NCBI GenBank assembly: GCA_039619475.1
Contig: CM077116.1
Coordinates: 460,287,576 to 460,351,575, forward strand
Origin: Icerya purchasi
Lineage: Eukaryota; Arthropoda; Insecta; Hemiptera; Monophlebidae
Reading direction: 5' to 3'
Length of the DNA stretch: 64,000 nt
Part shown: positions 12,701 to 22,619 of the stretch, piece after piece
Numbering within the stretch: position 1 is the stretch's first letter
Layout of the letters: every line of letters starts with the position of its first letter
Notes under the pieces: model-generated
Seen by the model: only the letters and a program-made list of their open reading frames with translations
Told to the model about the DNA's origin: nothing
Database searches by the model: none
Translations under genes and position numbers: made by a program

Positions 12701-13480
12701 AAGATATTTGTTCACTCGCACTCTACCCCATCATCTCTGCACAACAGGTAACAACACTCGTTGTCAGATTCCATTCCTTGTGACTACTCCTAATTGCTGC
12801 TATTTACACGCGTCTTGATGGATAATCGTCCGTTGTTGAAAAGCCCAGGGAAAAACCCAAACAAGGGAAAAAAGGGAAAAAAACACTTCGTCAACGATGA
12901 ATATAAGATTTCATCAACTCACGACGTTGAAAATATTCGAAATACAAGCTTGAAGAAGTTTTACTTCAAAATATAAAAGTCTGACAAGTTGATCAATTCT
13001 CACAGTATATGCCTGTCTTCTCCAGCTAATAACACGGTTGTTGAAGATCTTGTGCTATAATAAAAAATTGACTTCTGTATAGTAGAGGAATTACCGAAGG
13101 AAATTTCAGATTTTAAGAAATTTCACTAGTGAAACACATTAAGTAAAACTATTTTGTTAGCAATCGGTTCTAACAATGTTAGTCGTAAGAGGAATTGTTC
13201 TTAAAAAAACTTTCTAATTCGCAGAGTTAAAGGCTCGTCGGATCAAGAAACGAGCTGTTTGTCAAAAGAAGAGCGGAGAAGACGAAGACGGGCTACGCAA
13301 AAGTACCGAGCAGCTCACGCAACCCGTGAAAGAGTCAGAGTGGAAGCCTTCAATATCGCTTTCAGCCGAGTCAGGGAATTATTACCGACTTTGCCTCCGG
13401 ATAAGAAATTATCCAAGATCGAAATTCTACGGCTGGCTATATGCTATATCGACTTCCTGAATAACGTGCTGGATGTTTAA
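3580..13480 (+). CDS. HLH4C: Nescient-type bHLH transcription factor (NHLH/HEN1, fly HLH4C), last two exons
   Basis: The last exon, 13225-13480, follows an acceptor (ttctaattcgcag). It encodes a complete class-A-like bHLH: basic region ([20 protein letters not shown]), helix 1, loop ([12 protein letters not shown]) and helix 2 ([14 protein letters not shown]), ending NNVLDV at the stop. Ending a few residues after helix 2 with a xxVLDV tail is the hallmark of vertebrate NHLH1/2 and fly HLH4C, which act as E-box-binding neuronal regulators with E-protein partners. A candidate upstream coding exon lies at 3580-3732. It has acceptor tttcttacag, 51 open codons including [16 protein letters not shown], and a donor at ag|gtgaaa. 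It ends in phase 2 and exactly completes an Arg codon with the first base at 13225. The bHLH exon is certain; that 3580-3732 belongs to it is inference from phase and coding character. The first exon was not found. A possible poly(A) signal AATAAA is at 13613. Confidence 0.8.
5112..5345 (-). mobile_element. LINE 3' end fragment (pyrimidine-rich RNase H LINE family), minus orientation
   Basis: Read on the minus strand, this 230-bp stretch aligns with the 3' end of the LINE copy at 50520-50740. They share the segment around ctcgctccat, the tgtcggctat segment, the block tccatgttgacgaac, and a terminal A-rich tail (here T-rich on +, at 5112-5140). It carries no intact coding frame. It lies head-to-head with another fragment of the same kind that starts just to its right on +. 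Confidence 0.7.
5370..6400 (+). mobile_element. LINE fragment: reverse transcriptase motif and RNase H end, internally deleted
   Basis: The frame at 5370-5816 contains the RT palm motif A region ([16 protein letters not shown]) typical of non-LTR retrotransposons. About 700 bp later, at about 6060-6229, another frame reads [18 protein letters not shown], the last catalytic motif of the LINE RNase H domain (usual form W.P.H..I.GNE.AD). The RT core and YxDD box between them are missing, so this is an internally deleted, frameshifted copy. The family has an RNase H domain after RT, as in I/Jockey/R1-group elements. Base use is strongly pyrimidine-rich on the sense strand, as in the copies at 14.4 and 49.8 kb. 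Confidence 0.75.
6438..6950 (-). mobile_element. Possible further fragment of the same pyrimidine-rich LINE family
   Basis: A 170-codon open frame on the minus strand lies directly beside the + copy and shares its pyrimidine-rich sense strand and Ser/Leu/Phe-rich translation. I could not match it to a specific motif. It may be endonuclease or upstream RT sequence. The assignment rests on composition and position only. Confidence 0.3.
6960..8300. other. Intronic sequence, nothing identified
   Basis: This is AT-rich intron of the candidate bHLH gene. No coding, RNA or repeat feature was recognised. Confidence 0.4.
8312..8689 (-). mobile_element. tRNA-derived SINE, copy 1 (378 bp) with target duplication
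   Basis: On the minus strand the element opens with a tRNA-like head: an A-box-like stretch in tagcctagtttgctagagcg and a B-box ggttcgatcccgg. A roughly 300-bp body follows, shared with the copy at 39856-40222 (for example the block catatgatgttgtacgtggt), and then a short A/G-rich tail. It is flanked by a 10-bp direct repeat with one mismatch (aagaattatt at 8302-8311, aagaactatt at 8690-8699). Confidence 0.88.
8700..9442. other. Intronic sequence, nothing identified
   Basis: This is AT-rich intron. An 84-codon minus-strand frame at 9207-9461 runs into the inverted-repeat arm and matches no family I know. Confidence 0.35.
9443..9744. repeat. Inverted repeat, left arm
   Basis: The reverse complement of this 302-bp segment aligns, with small gaps, to 12885-13172. 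Shared landmarks are the blocks around tcagatt, agtgaaa/agttaaa..acattaagtaaaac, gtcttctccagctaataaca and gttgacgaag. The family is unidentified. Both arms are inside the same candidate intron. Confidence 0.85.
10405..11080 (+). mobile_element. Jockey-like LINE reverse transcriptase remnant
   Basis: Translating across several frames and stops gives the thumb and connection region of a Jockey-clade [23 protein letters not shown], a degraded [11 protein letters not shown] ([12 protein letters not shown] about 10605-10635), then [20 protein letters not shown] and NIRRLTAV, in the order expected after the YxDD box. The frame is broken many times, so it is a dead 5'-truncated copy. The sequence to about 11170 may be its 3' untranslated part. 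Confidence 0.75.
11080..12884. other. Intronic sequence with homopolymer tracts, nothing identified
   Basis: The stretch includes an A run at about 11399-11420 and G runs at about 11464 and 11664. The 143-codon frame at 12257-12688 has no recognisable motif and low-complexity Phe runs. I see no gene. Confidence 0.35.
12885..13172. repeat. Inverted repeat, right arm
   Basis: This is the partner of 9443-9744, in opposite orientation, ending about 50 bp before the acceptor of the bHLH exon. The arms are separated by about 3.1 kb. Confidence 0.85.
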
Positions 13481-14380
13481 AAAATTTCTCAGTAATTATT
13501 TCAACGCATCATCATTCTTAGAGTCCGCGTAAAGCTTTCTAGTCAACTTTTGCGATCGACGCCATTATTTTCGATAGCGTAATTATAAAAGTATAATTAT
13601 AAGTTTTCTAAAAAATAAATATATTTATACATACAGAATATATATATATATATGAAATAGTTTTTCGTGAATGGAAGAATCGAAAAAAATGTTCATTTTA
13701 CCGTGTGAAGCAGAATTTTTTTTTTTTTTTTTAGATTAAATTATATATATTAATAGTTTGTTAATTTGTGTATTTATAAGTTGTTTTTTGAACAGTATTT
13801 TTACGTTTGTAAACGTTGCGCTTGGAGACCCAAACGAAGCCCCGAGGTTCAGTGGCGGAGCCGCTGTTATTATACATATTTACATTTCACACTGTTAAAT
13901 CCGTAGGTGGAGAAATATAGAGTTGTTTCTGGACAGCGTTATTTTATTGCTATTGTTGGTTTTGATTTTTTAATGCAGCGATAAATAATATTCTACCAGA
14001 TAGTGGAGGTAATAAGCAGGTTGAGTACTCTCCGGGGAGTAGTAGGAATAACAGTATGAGGTTAGACTTTTTTAAGAGATTTATTTAAGAAATAAAAGGG
14101 AAAGATAAGAAAAAATAAAAACTATCGTCAATGCATTTTGTTTTATTTATCGTATTTCTCGATAAAGTTATTCTTTTCTTCTTTTTTTTTATAATAGACC
14201 GATCTTAGAAAGGTTAAATTTTCGCTCATTTTAACGAATGGCCCTAAAACTAAGGTGTAAAAGCATACGTGATAGCAAGTATAATAGTTATCTCCTTCTC
14301 TCTTAAAAGGCTCAATCTGACAAATGACTCTGATTACTGTTATTGCATCTGTAGAAATTTCTCTAGATCCCTCCACTCTA
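13481..14380. other. Probable 3' untranslated region and flank of the bHLH gene
   Basis: The sequence is AT-rich with AATAAA at 13613-13618 and a short (TA)n run near 13640. Other signals of the same kind lie near 14090. The true cleavage site cannot be told from sequence. Confidence 0.35.
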
Positions 14381-15480
14381 AATACGCTCGCCTGCGTCTT
14401 TATCTGGGAACTAGAAAATCTAGTCCAATCTCTGCTGTATACGCCGAATCTGTTCCGATTTTCGTCCGAAAGTTTCTTCTTCCGCTCTTATTAACATCTA
14501 CTCTTCCGTGACAACAGCGTTTTTCCGCCAGCAAAACTGCAATTCTGTCATTTCCATTCGCCTCTGTTAGTGTGTTCACCGTAGTATACATATATCCACG
14601 ACGTTTTTCTTTCAGTTTTTCCACCCTCCGACATCCTATTAATTGTCTTTACACAACTATCCCAGCGCATTCCGCAACATGTTGTTAAATCAGAATTTGT
14701 AAATACACCTTGGACTGTATTTTCTCTAACCGCTTTACGGGTTTCAGCAAGGGTTCCAAAGGACCGACGGAGTTGGATCATCCTTCTTTTCTGTCCATCC
14801 GTAAACTATTCGGAAACATTTAAACTTCCCTACTTCCCATTATGCCAAGTCTACTGTTGTCCTATACGCCGTCCCCTTTATTTCTTCTTCCACAGTTTCT
14901 CGTAAAGTCCTCAATTACAAAATATTTCCATAGCGTTGTACATCTTTTTCTTCTCCCTTTGCTGATTATGTAATTATTCCCGTACGCTCGACATCATCCT
15001 CTTTCACTCTGTTAATCTATAGCGGGTTCCCGGACAATCTAAAATCGACGGGAACGATTCAGCCGATATTCCAGTTCGTTTCTCTTGCCACTAGACTGAT
15101 TACTCGATGTATCTTCATCTCACAATATTGCTAACCTCTCCACAGTTGCTCACTCCATACTGTGATCATTTTCAATTTTCCCTCAGCGTTCAATTTTCTC
15201 TGCAGTCTGTCGTCTACGCTTTAGACACTGTTTATTTCCCACATCTTTGTTTCCTCCCACTTTGTGTTCCCTACACTTTCCGTTAACAACTTTACCATTT
15301 TATTCGATTGCTCCTGCACCGCTTCCGAACGTTTCTTTTTCTACTATTCGCTTTTATCAATTGACCTCCCAACTCTTCTTTGTTGTGCGTCTTTCCATTC
15401 TCTTCTTACCTTCTTCTTCGGTTATTCCGGCCCCGAAATGCTTTTTATCCTCCATAATATGTGATCGTGTAAACATCGAT
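14380..15480 (+). mobile_element. LINE copy (pyrimidine-rich RNase H family), degraded
   Basis: The segment around 14818 (tttaaacttccc followed by a pyrimidine-rich region) aligns with 49860 of the 49.8 kb copy, where it precedes the RNase H glutamate motif. The 15400-15480 segment (ttcttcggttattc, then gtgatcgtgta) aligns with 50610-50665 of the same copy. A weak RNase H end motif is visible near 15017 (SGFPDN). Frames are broken throughout. Confidence 0.65.
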
Positions 15481-15489
15481 TATTTTTCA

Positions 15490-16261
15490 CTTTTTAGTGC
15501 ATTTTTATTAAATTCTTAACAGTGAATCTTCAAGCATCCGTATTTTTTGTTAAAACTATTTTCTATATTTAATTCGCACGTTTACAAAACTGCCGGTAAG
15601 AAATTACAAAAAAAAAAGAAACCTTTTATCGGCAAATCATCTGTAAAGGGCTCTTGGCATTTTTGCTATATAGGAAGATTATATTTAAACTGGTGCTAGG
15701 AATCGCGAGGAATGAGAAAAGAGAGCGTAAACTTTCATCCGGTAACGGAGAAGTAGACATACTACCACCTGTTCGGTATTAGTCGGCTAGAATTTAAAAA
15801 ATAAGTAACATTTAATAAATAATACGAGTTGTCGTTTAACTAATATTTATAAAATACACAGTAATCTCCGGCTACGACGATAATAATAATGCAATAATTT
15901 ACCGATTATGAGAAATACAGATGGCCGATAATCCTCGTTAGTCATTAACACTCCCCCCGTTTCCCCTATATTTCTTATTTTTCCTTTCATCACTTTCCTT
16001 AACTGCTTTGATTTTTTGCAGCCAACAACGGAAATGCGCTGTAACATACTCGTAGTTTATTTTCGAATTTGTAAGGAAATATTAAAGAATGATCATACAC
16101 AGAAATACGCTTTGGTAATTTTTAATAGAGTATACGATGGGGCTTTTTGGAAAATGCTCGATATTAAGGACAGTTAAAGTACTAGTGATTGTCAGGATAG
16201 AGGAAGAAAAAAAGGAATTTCATAAATTACCGCGTTCTGTTAACATTAATAACAGGGTAGA
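15490..16261. other. Non-coding sequence, nothing identified
   Basis: This is AT-rich and has no gene or repeat I can name. Confidence 0.35.
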
Positions 16262-16612
16262 GCTACCCAACCGAGAATATGCCGGAAATTTTGTCGTAAA
16301 ACCGGGAAAACGAGAAAAAAAAAAAGGAAGTAAAAATAGCCAAAAACGGCGATATTTTTAATAAGAAAAAATCATTTGAAACGTTAAAAAGTGAATGCAT
16401 TTTTTACTCTACTTACTCGATAACAAAATTACGACATTCAGTACTATTCCAATAAAATACGCTACGATGGTCGAATGTTATCAATATTAACAAAAAAATT
16501 CCATTCTTTTTTTCGTACAATTCTAGTAATCAGAAAATCGGCGGGGGGATTTGGACCGGGAAAACCGGGATTAATTCGGGACTTTAAAAATCATATTTGG
16601 TAGCGGCCTTCT
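16262..16612 (+). repeat. Dispersed repeat, copy A of an inverted pair
   Basis: This roughly 350-bp sequence aligns over its full length with the reverse complement of 30362-30715. Shared blocks include gaatatgcc, aaaaatcatttgaaa, attctagtaatcagaaaatc and ggggggatttggacc. It has no coding capacity and no clear terminal repeats. It is a non-autonomous repeat of unknown class. Confidence 0.8.
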
Positions 16613-17215
16613 ACGTAATAAAAACGCAGTCCATTTCTATACTGGCATTAAATGTAAAAAAATTAATATTAAATTCAAAAATATATTAATTCGCAGAAGA
16701 AAAAATCGACACATTTTCCGACATCGCGTATTTTGGGAAATAATAAAGTTAAATATAGGTAACGTATAAATGCAAAAACATCGATTACGCTCGGTGACTT
16801 TAATAACCTATTTTGAAATTTATTAATAGAACAGGCTTTAACGTTATTTAATATAAACCCACACTAATACGGGCATCTTAAAATACGTATATTAAAATAA
16901 ACAACTAGTAAATTACGCTGAAGCTTATTATATACTGACGGGCTATTAATAATCAGCTACAATCGATGGTTGCATTTATATATGTATGTATTAGTGATGA
17001 TTACATCATTCTCAGCCAGGGATACACTATAAAAAGTGTCCCATTACAGTGTGTCTACCATAATGTGTCTATAAGATAAATGTGATTGAACAATAAAGAT
17101 TTTTTTTTTATACAGACCATTAAGAATGGCATAGTCAACTGAAAACGATTCTTCTCTAAAAACAGTTTAGAAGGAAAAATATCGGAAGTCAAGGAAACTT
17201 GCCCCCTTGTGAATA
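16613..17215. other. Non-coding sequence, nothing identified
   Basis: This is AT-rich and has no recognisable feature. Confidence 0.35.
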
Positions 17216-17620
17216 GATATATATATATACATATATATACATATATATGTTCTTTCTTTCTTTCTTTCTATATCGCGGTCCGATTCTGGACGTCGAGACC
17301 TGATTGTATAACGACTGTTTGCCACTGCCGGCGATCCTCAGTTTTCCTCAGCAGTTCCGGGGGATCCATAAGCCAATGTATTTTTTTATTTGGTCTAAAT
17401 ATCAATTTTCCGGTCTGTCTTGTTTCCTTCGACCACTGACTTTTCCCTGGAGGACGAATTTTTCATCTTATTTGCTCGAACCATATGTCGAAATAATTTC
17501 AATATCTCCGTTCGTATTGTTGGTAATAGTCGTTATAGAAATATATTGCTAACCACGTTCACTTTGAAATTATTATTAACAACCACGATTAATAATGCGA
17601 CGCCGATACAAGACGATTGA
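17216..17620 (-). mobile_element. LINE reverse transcriptase C-terminal tail ending in a microsatellite
   Basis: On the minus strand, split between frames, I read a degraded RHMVRANKMK, a basic GRRKQDRPEN-like stretch and ELLRKTEDRRQWQTVV. This is the C-terminal tail seen in RTE-like and related LINEs (basic G-R-R-R-P-x-x-R-W, then A-x-D-R-x-x-W). The 3' end runs into a (CTTT)/(TA)(TG) simple-sequence tract at 17216-17265, a usual end for such elements. The clade is not certain. Confidence 0.5.
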
Positions 17621-20600
17621 TTTTTTATTCGAATTCTTTTGTCTGTTTTTAATGTTTATCTATTTATGTTTAATAATAAATTACTGGCCAAGCAGCGAAA
17701 TATAAATTCCGATTATAATCGGTTTAATTCTATGCTTAATAATCTCGGACATATTTGTGTTAATATTCGGTCGGGACTGCTCGAATAGTTAAGTTAGCCC
17801 TCTTAAATATCTCTTCTTTACTGGAAACTTTAACTTTGCAATCCTCGACATCTGCGGTGTGGACCCTTATTTTACTTAGGCAGTAAACATCGGAGTAATA
17901 ATGATCGGACGAATAAAAATTATCCAGACTGCTTATGTCGGTGTTGTTGGTAATAGGTGGGTGGATTGAGCAGCAGGTTGCGTGACAGTGAACTCCCCAA
18001 TATCAACGGAGCCAGTGTCGCGGTTTTGCTCGAACGACTGCATCCGCCAGAAACCAACTGTGTAGATGGCGGGGACGTTAAGGAAGATTTAGTTGTCCCT
18101 TAGTGAAGGTGTTTTTTAGCAAACCCATTGATCGAGTAGGATCCCTCTTTTTCGCACGATTTCCTGTTGATATTCGTCCGCTATCAATGAGCATTTTCGG
18201 TGAGAAATGGCGCCGTAAATTCGGATTCTAAAACGCGTTTCTTAACCAACAGAAAATTTCTATTGCAGAAAACCCAAATTGCAGCGATAATGGATCACGT
18301 TAAACAGTTATCTCGAGCATGAATCTAAGTTATCATCAACCCTCTTCAGTATCGTACTAGCTCTATAGTAATTAAAAAGTTGCACGCAGGAAACCGAAAA
18401 AAAGATTCCCGCCTTTATAATAAAACGTTGTAACAAATTATTCGTTGCGTTTTTTTTTTTTTTGTTTTGCTTTTTAAAAATAACTTACGAAAGAAAATAA
18501 GTCATTGTCGCCACATTTGAAGAGGTTGAACATAATTTCAAATGATCGGTACGTGCAGACTAGGTTTTACATTATTCCATGTAGCAATGCAAAAAGTACG
18601 ATATGCAAGGTAAAAAATTCATTAGCCATATCGTTACACTGTCATTGCATGTAATGCAGTTAGTGGCTTATTGTATGGTTGCGGAAAGTTGTAAAGATTT
18701 ATTAAAGATTGCGGTTTTGAAATTTAGGCACTTTGAAGACGTTTTATTATTTCTCATATTTCGCATTTTCTACCCGATTCTAGTGAGTCGATACTTTTAT
18801 CGATGTTTTTTTTTTTTTACATTTATGATTGGTATCGGCGTTAATATTACTTCTATAAAATAGAAAACTTTACAAGTATGCTGGACAAATAGCGAAAGCT
18901 GGAATTCAAAAAAAAAAAAAAATAAATAAATTAACTAGTAAACCTTGTAATCGAAAACGAAACCTAGAAAAAACAAAAAATGGTGTACAGGAGAAAAGCG
19001 CTCACTTTTAAACACGCTATTTATTAATAAAATGCAAGAATATTTTACTGTGATCATATCATAATTACAATTCAGATAAGGTTAAATAATCATGTTAAAA
19101 TTATAACGGTTATCGAATGATTTACTCGACAAATCTGAATCTTTAATAGCCAAACGGAAAACATCACAGCGGTAAATACTTTATCGATTTCTAAAATATT
19201 CTCATTCGATATACGCGCGTATTTCATCTATTCGTAGGTAACTCGGTAGTATGGTAAAGGTGCTTACCAGACCGATGCCGCAGGTTTTCGTGAGCTGCTT
19301 CGTTAAGTGGCCGTCCCTGTGATATGTACCTTGAGATTGAGTATACCAGAAAAATCATCTACGAACGTGAAAGCGGCTAAGAGAACGGAACTCGCATTCC
19401 CTCTGAATCCCCCCCCCCCCTAATTTGACACTCGGTACAATTATGGACGGGCTTTTAATTCCGCAATATTATCCGTTACATATTACGTACATCAGGGATG
19501 CGTCTATACTCGGCTTTACTTGTTTCACTATCGCTATACGGAATTTATTTATCTGTAAGCTTTTTACAGTTCTTTGAGGGCAAAAAAATTGTAAATAATT
19601 TCTATTTAATTTTCCTTTTCCGTCGATAGTGAAAAAATTACGTTCTTGAAGCAATTTTAATTTTTCTTTTTCAACGAAGCGTTAAATTTTCCCGTGTAAA
19701 TTCTTGAAAATTCCTAATTTAAAAAGGAAACGAAAAGAACGCGAGAATTTTTATACAAGCGTAATAGAGGTGTATCATTATAGAGCTTCGTTAAATTTCC
19801 TTTACATATATGTTGGAAAAAAAAAAAAAAAAAAAATTGAAAACTTAAGAAATTTTATCAAAAAACCATATTCCATTTTGCAAATGAATAATGTCGAATT
19901 TGAAAAATGACAAAGTCAGTTGCAAGTCCGATTAATTTTAATAGTCGTGAAAGTCGAACCCATTACATACCTCTTTCCAACTAAACAAATTTCAACTTTT
20001 AAACCCGAGTGACACGTTTATAGCTGTCCTTGCCCGGTCCACGCCTTTGCCTTTGCCTGTCTTCTCCGCTTAATTTTCCTTCCAGTAGATCTGTAAATTA
20101 AAATCGACCTTCCAAAAAGAATTAAGCGAATTGTGGCTTCAATTATAGTCCGAAGTACCAAGAAAAAATTAGCTTCGTTTCAGAATACAGACTAATCGCG
20201 GAAACCAACCGCCATAGTTCCAATGGTGGATCCACGGGCGGAAATGGATAGGGGACACCCCCTCCCCTCCAAGAAACAAACCCTCTATGAAAAAATTTGT
20301 TATAACAGAGAAACTTAATTTATACTATAAAAGATTTGTATAAATGTTACTTGTGGATTTAATTATAATTAATATTTAAAATACTGTTTTCTAGTAAAAC
20401 TATTGACGGTACGTTTTTATTTTATTTTAAACGCAACTGTCATCGATCTTTTGCTTTTCTTATTTATTTTTAATTTTTATTTTGTAATGCGAATGAAAAT
20501 AGTTCAATGAGAAATATATATGTATATATATTTTTTACTTACTCGCGAACAAAGAATTTAGGTAGGATTACTAACAAAAAAAAAAAAAATACTATCTTTC

Positions 20601-20766
20601 TTACTATTTAAATTCTAAACTACCATATTTAAGGTATAATTTTATAATTTCATTTTATTTTTCACCCCTAAAAGTAAAACAAAAGTTAAATTAAAAATTG
20701 TAATAATTATGTATTTTTAAAACCTTTTTAAATGTCTAGAGAGGTCGCTATTTGATTTTTAGGATA
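17621..20766. other. Non-coding sequence, nothing firmly identified
   Basis: AT-rich sequence with homopolymer runs (T near 18449, A near 18908 and 19816, C near 19410). A GC-richer block at 17940-18240 and one at 19240-19400 are repeat-like but match nothing I recognise. Confidence 0.35.
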
Positions 20767-20774
20767 CCGTATAC

Positions 20775-22265
20775 CAGGGGCGGCTCGTCCTAGGGGGCTC
20801 AAGGGCGCGAGCCTCCCTGTGTGTTTTCAAAAAATACGTAATATTTAATTACTTCAAGAAAAAAAATCAGTGTTGCGAATTTTTTATTTCAAAATAATTT
20901 TTTTTGCGAGAGTGCATTTTAAAAATAATTGCAAAATAAGCATTTTGCGCGATTTGTTAAACGAACAGCTGAAACATCCGATAACAGTTGTCACTTGTCG
21001 GGTTCATGCTTACTGCGCTGGAACTGTACGATCTACTCGTAGTGCAGTATACTGTCAAGGTCGTTAACAGCTGATTTTTTGATCACATGATATAAACAAC
21101 CAATAATATAGTACGTGGGCTCAGAATATTTGAGCCTCCAAGCCGCATATAAAATACACACGAAAAACGAATAAAGCCGAAGTTTCCCGAGCGTAACTTA
21201 AAGGCGTCTGAGGGCTCTCGAAAAGTGAGCCCTCGTCAATTTTACACGTGATTATAGCCGGTTTTAACAATAGATCCGCGTCGCGCGCTGCGTCCTCCGT
21301 TTATCCGGTGAAGCACACTGTTTTTCTATTTCTATCGTTACTTTTCTTCTTTAAATAATACATTTTGTGATCTGGATTTTGTTACTTTTGAATGCAAGAA
21401 GCACTGCTTTTTGTCGACACTTGCTTTACACGATGATTTTTCAAACGTTCAACATTTTAGAAACTGAATTAGATAAATTAATTGGAGAGACTAACCTTTT
21501 AAGCTAATTACTTAAACTTACGATGGAGCATAATGAGCGATTCTACAAATGGTGTATAGGCGAAGATAAAACAAAAATATAAATATCGCCATTTTATTCA
21601 TTGTTATGCGCACCAGTTGAATTTAATTATGCAAAAAGCAACAAGCCAGGATTCTAAAATTAAAATCTTTTTTTCAAATTTGTCCGCTGTAGCAAGCTTT
21701 TTTTCAAATTCTGCTCATAGATGTGATCTACTGCAAGAAATTGTAAATCGTAAATTACCTAGAATACACGTTGGAACTATAATATGCGTACAGTGAATAT
21801 TGTTTTCGAAAATCGAGAAAAATTAATAGAATATTTTGAAGAACTAGAAGAAAAATGTAATAAAAATATTACATGCAAGGAAGCATATATAGTTTACGAA
21901 GAACCTTAGAAGACCCGGATTTTATATTTTGGCCTACCTTATTTCACAAAATTATGCCACATATAATTTTTTTTTTTTTTTTTTTTTTTTTTGTGGACAC
22001 GTCAACAGTGAAACTTACTCAACGCAAAGAATTGTACATTATATAAGGAAAAGATTAGAAAATATTATTTAATAAATTTCAATCTAAATACAAAATGCAT
22101 TCACATCTTTTTTTAAATTAAATCAGAACTTGAATGCATTAAACCAGTTTTATTTAGTTTAAAATGCAGACAAAAAAGCAAGATAAGTTTATGTCATTAC
22201 ATTTTTTAAATTATTGTAATTTTACATTAGAGCCCCCCAGATTTACTTGTCATGAGCCGCCACTG
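20775..22265 (+). mobile_element. hAT transposon (ZMYM1-like transposase type), decayed, with 8-bp target duplication
   Basis: The element is bounded by terminal inverted repeats (caggggcggctcg at the left; the right end is the complement of cagtggcggctca, 11 of 13 matching). It is flanked by a perfect 8-bp duplication, ccgtatac, at 20767-20774 and 22266-22273. TIRs starting CAG and 8-bp duplications define hAT. Inside, at about 21914-21964, the translation FIFWPTLFHKIMPHI matches the conserved FxHKIMPHV block of ZMYM1/DUF4371-type hAT transposases. The rest of the 1.5 kb is broken by stops and a T run at 21967-21991, so no active transposase is encoded. Confidence 0.88.
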
Positions 22266-22619
22266 CCGTATACATATAATGTACGGAATCCTTATAAGAT
22301 GGTACACAAATGACAAAAATATCAAATAAAAATCAATAATTCACGAACGGCTTGACTTATAAACTTCAAATTTGGAACATAAATTACAATTAAAATCATC
22401 TTTAAAACGATCTATAACTTGAAGTTGACCGATTAACCTGGGCGGCAAAAAACCCAAAAAACCGTCAAGAATATATGTATAATATGGTACATAAAACGAC
22501 CTCAAAAATCACAAAAAATCATAACTCGTCACTAGATAAACCTATAACGCTGAAATTCAAAATATAAACTACAATGCAGGAGTACTTTCATCAAATCAAA
22601 AAATTACGGTACAAAAGTT

